DNA of 64,000 nt from Escarpia spicata. Lineage: Eukaryota > Annelida > Polychaeta > Sabellida > Siboglinidae. The stretch covers positions 68,355,347 to 68,419,346 of the forward strand of contig OZ023209.1 of the NCBI GenBank assembly GCA_963995525.1, given 5' to 3'. The notes below the pieces were generated by a model, which saw only the letters and a list, made by a program, of their open reading frames with translations, made no database searches and was not told where the DNA came from. The position numbers and the translations under genes are program-made. Numbering within the stretch: position 1 is the first letter of the stretch; each line of letters begins with the position of its first letter. Below are positions 59,180-64,000 of this stretch, piece after piece.

Positions 59180-62100
59180 TACAGCTGTTGTTTATGCACA
59201 CTAAATACAACCTGTTGTCATAATTGTACAAGGCCCTTGATAGTAGAAGGGAACATAACAAAACTATCTGCTGTTTATGCACCCTACATAGAGCCCACTA
59301 TCATAAATGTAGAAGGGAACAAAGCACAACAATCTGTTGTTTATGCACCCTACATACAGCCTCCCTTCATCACTGTAGAAGGGAACACAACACAACAACA
59401 GATTGTTGTGTTGTGTTCCCTTCTACAGTTATGAAGGGAGACTGTATTTAGGGAGTATAAACTCCCTAACTACAGTCTCCCTTCATAATTGTAGAAGGGA
59501 ACACAACACAACAATTTGTTGTTTATACTCCCTAAATACAGTCTCCACTCATAATTCTAGAATGGAACACAACACAACAATCTGTTGTTTATATTCCCTA
59601 AATACAGTCTCCCTTCATAACTGTAGAAGGGAACACAACACAACAATCTGTTGTTTATATTCCTAATACAGCCTCCCTTCATAACTGTAGAAGAGAACAC
59701 AACACAACAATATGTTGTTTATACTCCCTAAATACAGCCTCCCTTCATAACTGTAGAAGGGAACACAACACAACAATCTGTTGTTTATATTCCCTAAATA
59801 CAGCCTCCCTTCATAACTGTAGAAGGGAACACAACACAACAATATGTTGTTTATACTCCCTAAATACAGTCTCCCTTCATAACTGTAGAAGGGAACACAA
59901 CACAACAATCTGTTGTTTATATTCCCTAAATACAGTCTCCCTTCATAACTGTAGAAGGGAACACAACACAACAATCTGTTGTTTATACTCCCTAAATACA
60001 GCCTCCCTTCATAACTGTAAAAGGGAACACAACACAAAATCTTTTGTTTATACTCCCTAAATACAGCCTCCCTTCATAACTGTAGAAGGGAACACAACAC
60101 AACAATCTGTTGTTTATACTCCCTAAATACAATCTCCCTTCATAACTGTAGAAGCGAACACAACACAACAATCTGTTGTTTATACTCCCTAAATACAGCC
60201 TCCCTTCATAACTGTAGAAGGGAACACAACACAACAATCTGTTGTTTATACTCCCTAAATACAGCCTCCCTTCATAAATTTAGAAGGGAACACAACACAA
60301 CAATCTGTTGTTTATACTCCCTAAATACAACCTCCCTTCATAACTGTAGAAGGGAACACAACACAACAATCTGTTGTTTATACTCCCTAAATACAGCCTC
60401 CCTTCATAACTGTAGAAGGGAACACAACACAACAATCTGTTGTTTATACTCCCTAAATACAGCCTCCCTTCATAACTGTAGAAGGGAACACAACACAACA
60501 ATCTGTTGTTTATACTCCCTAAATACAATCTCCCTTCATAACTGTAGAAGGGAACACAACACAACAATCTGTTGTTTATATTCCCTAAATACAGTCTCCC
60601 TTCATAACTTTAGAAGGGAACACAACACAACAATCTGTTGTTTATACTCCCTAAATACAGCCTCCCTTCATAACTGTAAAAGGGAACACAACACAAAATA
60701 TGTTGTTTATACTCCCTAAATACAGCCTCCCTTCATAACTGTAGAAGGGAACACAACACAACAATCTGTTGTTTATACTCCCTAAATACAATCTCCCTTC
60801 ATAACTGTAGAAGGGAACACAACACAACAATCTGTTGTTTATACTCCCTAAATACAGCCTCCCTTCATAACTGTAGAAGGGAACACAACACAACAATCGG
60901 TTGTTTATATTCCCTAAATACAGCCTCCCTTCATAACTGTAGAAGGGAACACAACACAACAATCTGTTGTTTATACTCCCTAAATACAGTCTCCCTTCAT
61001 ATCTGTAGAAGGGAACACAACACAACAATCTGTTGTTTATACTCCCTAAATACAATCTCCCTTCATAACTGTAGAAGGGAACACAACACAACAATCTGTT
61101 GTTTATACTCCCTAAATACAGTTTCCACTCATAATTCTAGAATGGAACACAACACAACAATCTGTTGTTTATATTCCCTAAATACAGTCTCCCTTCATAA
61201 CTGTAGAAGGGAACACAACACAACAATCTGTTGTTTATATTCCTAATACAGCCTCCCTTAATAACTGTAGAAGAGAACACAACACAACAATCTGTTGTTT
61301 ATACTCCCTAAATACAGCCTCCCTTCATAACTGTAGAAGGGAACACAACACAACAATCTGTTGTTTATACTCCCTAAATACAATCTCCCTTCATAACTGT
61401 AGAAGGGAACACAACACAACAATCTGTTGTTTATATTCCCTAAATACAGTCTCCCTTCATAACTGTAGAAGGGAACACAACACAACAATCTGTTGTTTAT
61501 ACTCCCTAAACACAACCTCCCTTCATAACTGTAGAAGGGAACACAACTCAACAATTTGTTGTTTATACTCCCTAAATACAGCCCACTGTCATAACTGTAG
61601 AAGGGAACACAACACAACAATATATTGTTTATATTCCCTAAATACAGTCTCCCTTCATAACTGTAGAAGGGAACAAAACACAACAATCTGTTGTTTATAC
61701 TCACTAAATACAGCCTCCCTTCATAACTGTAGAAGGGAACACAACACAACAATCTGTTGTTTATATTCCTAATACAGCCTCCCTTCATAACTGTAGAAGA
61801 GAACACAACACAACAATCTGTTGTTTATACTCCCTAAATACAGCCTCCCTTCATAACTGTAGAAGGGAACACAACACAACAATCTGTTGTTTATACTCCC
61901 TAAATACAGCCTCCCTTCATAACTGTAGAAGGGAACACAACACAACAATCTGTTGTTTATACTCCCTAAATACAATCTCCCTTCATAACTGTAGAAGGGA
62001 ACACAACAAAACAATCTGTTGTTTATACTCCCTAAATACAGTTTCCACTCATAATTCTAGAATGGAACACAACACAACAATCTGTTGTTTATATTCCCTA

Positions 62101-64000
62101 AATACAGTCTCCCTTCATAACTGTAGAAGGGAACACAACACAACAATCTGTTGTTTATATTCCTAATACAGCCTCCCTTAATAACTGTAGAAGAGAACAC
62201 AACACAACAATCTGTTGTTTATACTCCCTAAATACAGCCTCCCTTCATAACTGTAGAAGGGAACACAACACAACAATCTGTTGTTTATACTCCCTAAATA
62301 CAATCTCCCTTCATAACTGTAGAAGGGAACACAACACAACAATCTGTTGTTTATATTCCCTAAATACAGTCTCCCTTCATAACTGTAGAAGGGAACACAA
62401 CACAACAATCTGTTGTTTATACTCCCTAAATACAACCTCCCTTCATAACTGTAGAAGGGAACACAACTCAACAATTTGTTGTTTATACTCCCTAAATACA
62501 GCCCACTGTCATAACTGTAGAAGGGAACACAACACAACAATATATTGTTTATATTCCCTAAATACAGTCTCCCTTCATAACTGTAGAAGGGAACAAAACA
62601 CAACAATCTGTTGTTTATACTCACTAAATACAGTCTCCCTTCATAACTGTAGAAGGGAACACAACACAACAATCTGTTGTTTATACTCCCTAAATACAGC
62701 CTCCCTTCATAACTGTAAAAGGGAACACAACACAAAATCTTTTGTTTATACTCCCTAAATACAGCCTCCCTTCATAACTGTAGAAGGGAACACAACACAA
62801 CAATCTGTTGTTTATACTCCCTAAATACAATCTCCCTTCATAACTGTAGAAGCGAACACATCACAACAATCTGTTGTTTATACTCCCTAAATACAGCCTC
62901 CCTTCATAACTGTAGAAGGGAACACAACACAACAATCTGTTGTTTATACTCCCTAAATACAGCCTCCCTTCATAAATTTAGAAGGGAACACAACACAACA
63001 ATCTGTTGTTTATACTCCCTAAATACAACCTCCCTTCATAACTGTAGAAGGGAACACAACACAACAATCTGTTGTTTATACTCCCTAAATACAACCTCCC
63101 TTCATAACTGTAGAAGGGAACACAACACAACAATCTGTTGTTTATACTCCCTAAATACAGCCTCCCTTCATAACTGTAGAAGGGAACACAACACAACAAT
63201 CTGTTGTTTATACTCCCTAAATACAGCCTCCCTTCATAACTGTAGAAGGGAACACAACACAACAATCTGTTGTTTATACTCCCTAAATACAATCTCCCTT
63301 CATAACTGTAGAAGGGAACACAACACAACAATCTGTTGTTTATATTCCCTAAATACAGTCTCCCTTCATAACTTTAGAAGGGAACACAACACAACAATCT
63401 GTTGTTTATACTCCCTAAATACAGCCTCCCTTCATAACTGTAAAAGGGAACACAACACAAAATATGTTGTTTATACTCCCTAAATACCCCTTCATAACTG
63501 TAGAAAGGAACACAACACAACAATCTGTTGTTTATACTCCCTAAATACAATCTCCCTTCATAACTGTAGAAGGGAACACAACACAACAATCTGTTGTTTA
63601 TACTCCCTAAATACAGCCTCCCTTCATAACTGTAGAAGGGAACACAACACAACAATCGGTTGTTTATATTCCCTAAATACAGCCTCCCTTCATAACTGTA
63701 GAAGGGAACACAACACAACAATCTGTTGTTTATACTCCCTAAATACAGTCTCCCTTCATATCTGTAGAAGGGAACACAACACAACAATCTGTTGTTTATA
63801 CTCCCTAAATACAATCTCCCTTCATAACTGTAGAAGGGAACACAACACAACAATCTGTTGTTTATACTCCCTAAATACAGTTTCCACTCATAATTCTAGA
63901 ATGGAACACAACACAACAATCTGTTGTTTATATTCCCTAAATACAGTCTCCCTTCATAACTGTAGAAGGGAACACAACACAACAATCTGTTGTTTATATT
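59180..64000. repeat. 66-bp minisatellite array, about 73 copies, continuing past the right edge
   Basis: CAGCCTCCCTTCATAACTGT, AGAAGGGAACACAACACAAC, AATCTGTTGTTTATACTCCC and TAAATA recur every 66 bp. The first units (to about 59400) are diverged, and one inverted unit follows. Marker variants show large duplications. The TTCATAAATT marker is at 60271 and 62969, ACACAAAATA at 60691 and 63455, and TCCACTCATAATTCTAG at 59544, 61124, 62044 and 63883. The minus-strand frames of 80-185 codons (CCVPFYSYEGRLYLGSINN) are artefacts of the 66-bp period. Confidence 0.97.
59374..59494. repeat. inverted monomer with palindromic junctions near the array's left edge
   Basis: 59374-59398 and 59403-59427 are perfect 25-nt inverted arms with a 4-nt loop (CAGA). 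59423-59456 and 59461-59494 are 34-nt inverted arms with two mismatches and a 4-nt loop (ATAA). One monomer (about 59403-59456) is therefore reversed between two near-perfect palindromes. Confidence 0.92.

Noticed and set aside
59663..63853. Series of 80-185-codon minus-strand frames with CCVPFYSYEGRLYLGSINN repeats
   Set aside because: The 66-bp monomer is a multiple of three; frames break whenever a unit has an indel.

Overview
This is eukaryotic, almost certainly metazoan, DNA. Coding exons are small and flanked by splice sites, two Penelope-like or other retroelements and three LINE fragments are present, and there is a pogo/Tigger-type MITE. The visible domains (long coiled coil, WH1-like plus CRIB-like, WSC-like) are typical of animals. 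There is no operon, ribosome-binding-site or CRISPR signal. A marine invertebrate, perhaps a lophotrochozoan, is my best guess from the repeat style, but the sequence does not prove it. Unique sequence is AT-rich; the exons of the minus-strand gene are clearly more GC- and CpG-rich.

The most striking property is tandem repetition. I can delimit more than twenty unrelated minisatellite arrays, with periods of 22 to 73 bp. Their spans add up to roughly 30 kb, nearly half of the window. Most long open reading frames here are by-products of arrays whose period is a multiple of three or whose monomer lacks stops, and I do not treat them as genes.

Layout. 1-11.5 kb: the 3' end of a plus-strand coiled-coil gene. 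It has an internal exon (3426-3593, GC-AG donor) and a terminal exon (11232-11453), separated by a 7.6 kb intron. That intron holds a 65-bp minisatellite and a decayed Penelope-like element (PLE, about 5980-9944). The PLE has inverted terminal repeats, has lost its catalytic YxDD segment, and its endonuclease region has been blown up into exactly 56 head-to-tail 50-bp units. 11.5-20 kb: 3' flank, three more arrays, and a LINE fragment with a mutated active site. 21.5-28 kb: a three-exon minus-strand gene (about 1,047 codons) encoding a disordered proline-rich N-terminal half, then a WH1/PH-like domain, a basic stretch and a CRIB-like motif. This is a WASP-family-like toolkit in an unusual order, and the best protein-level lead in the window. 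28-35 kb: degraded retroelement pieces and long compound microsatellites. 35-48 kb: mostly arrays (53, 56, 22, 22, 35 and 73 bp). 50-52.5 kb: a LINE fragment, a 56-bp array and a putative minus-strand first exon that runs straight into that array. 54-64 kb: a TA-flanked MITE, a 2.8 kb pyrimidine-strand 24-bp array, a possible single WSC-like exon, and a 4.8 kb 66-bp array with internal duplications that runs off the window end.

No functional cooperation between the genes can be inferred. They look like neighbouring, independent metazoan genes set in very repeat-rich DNA.
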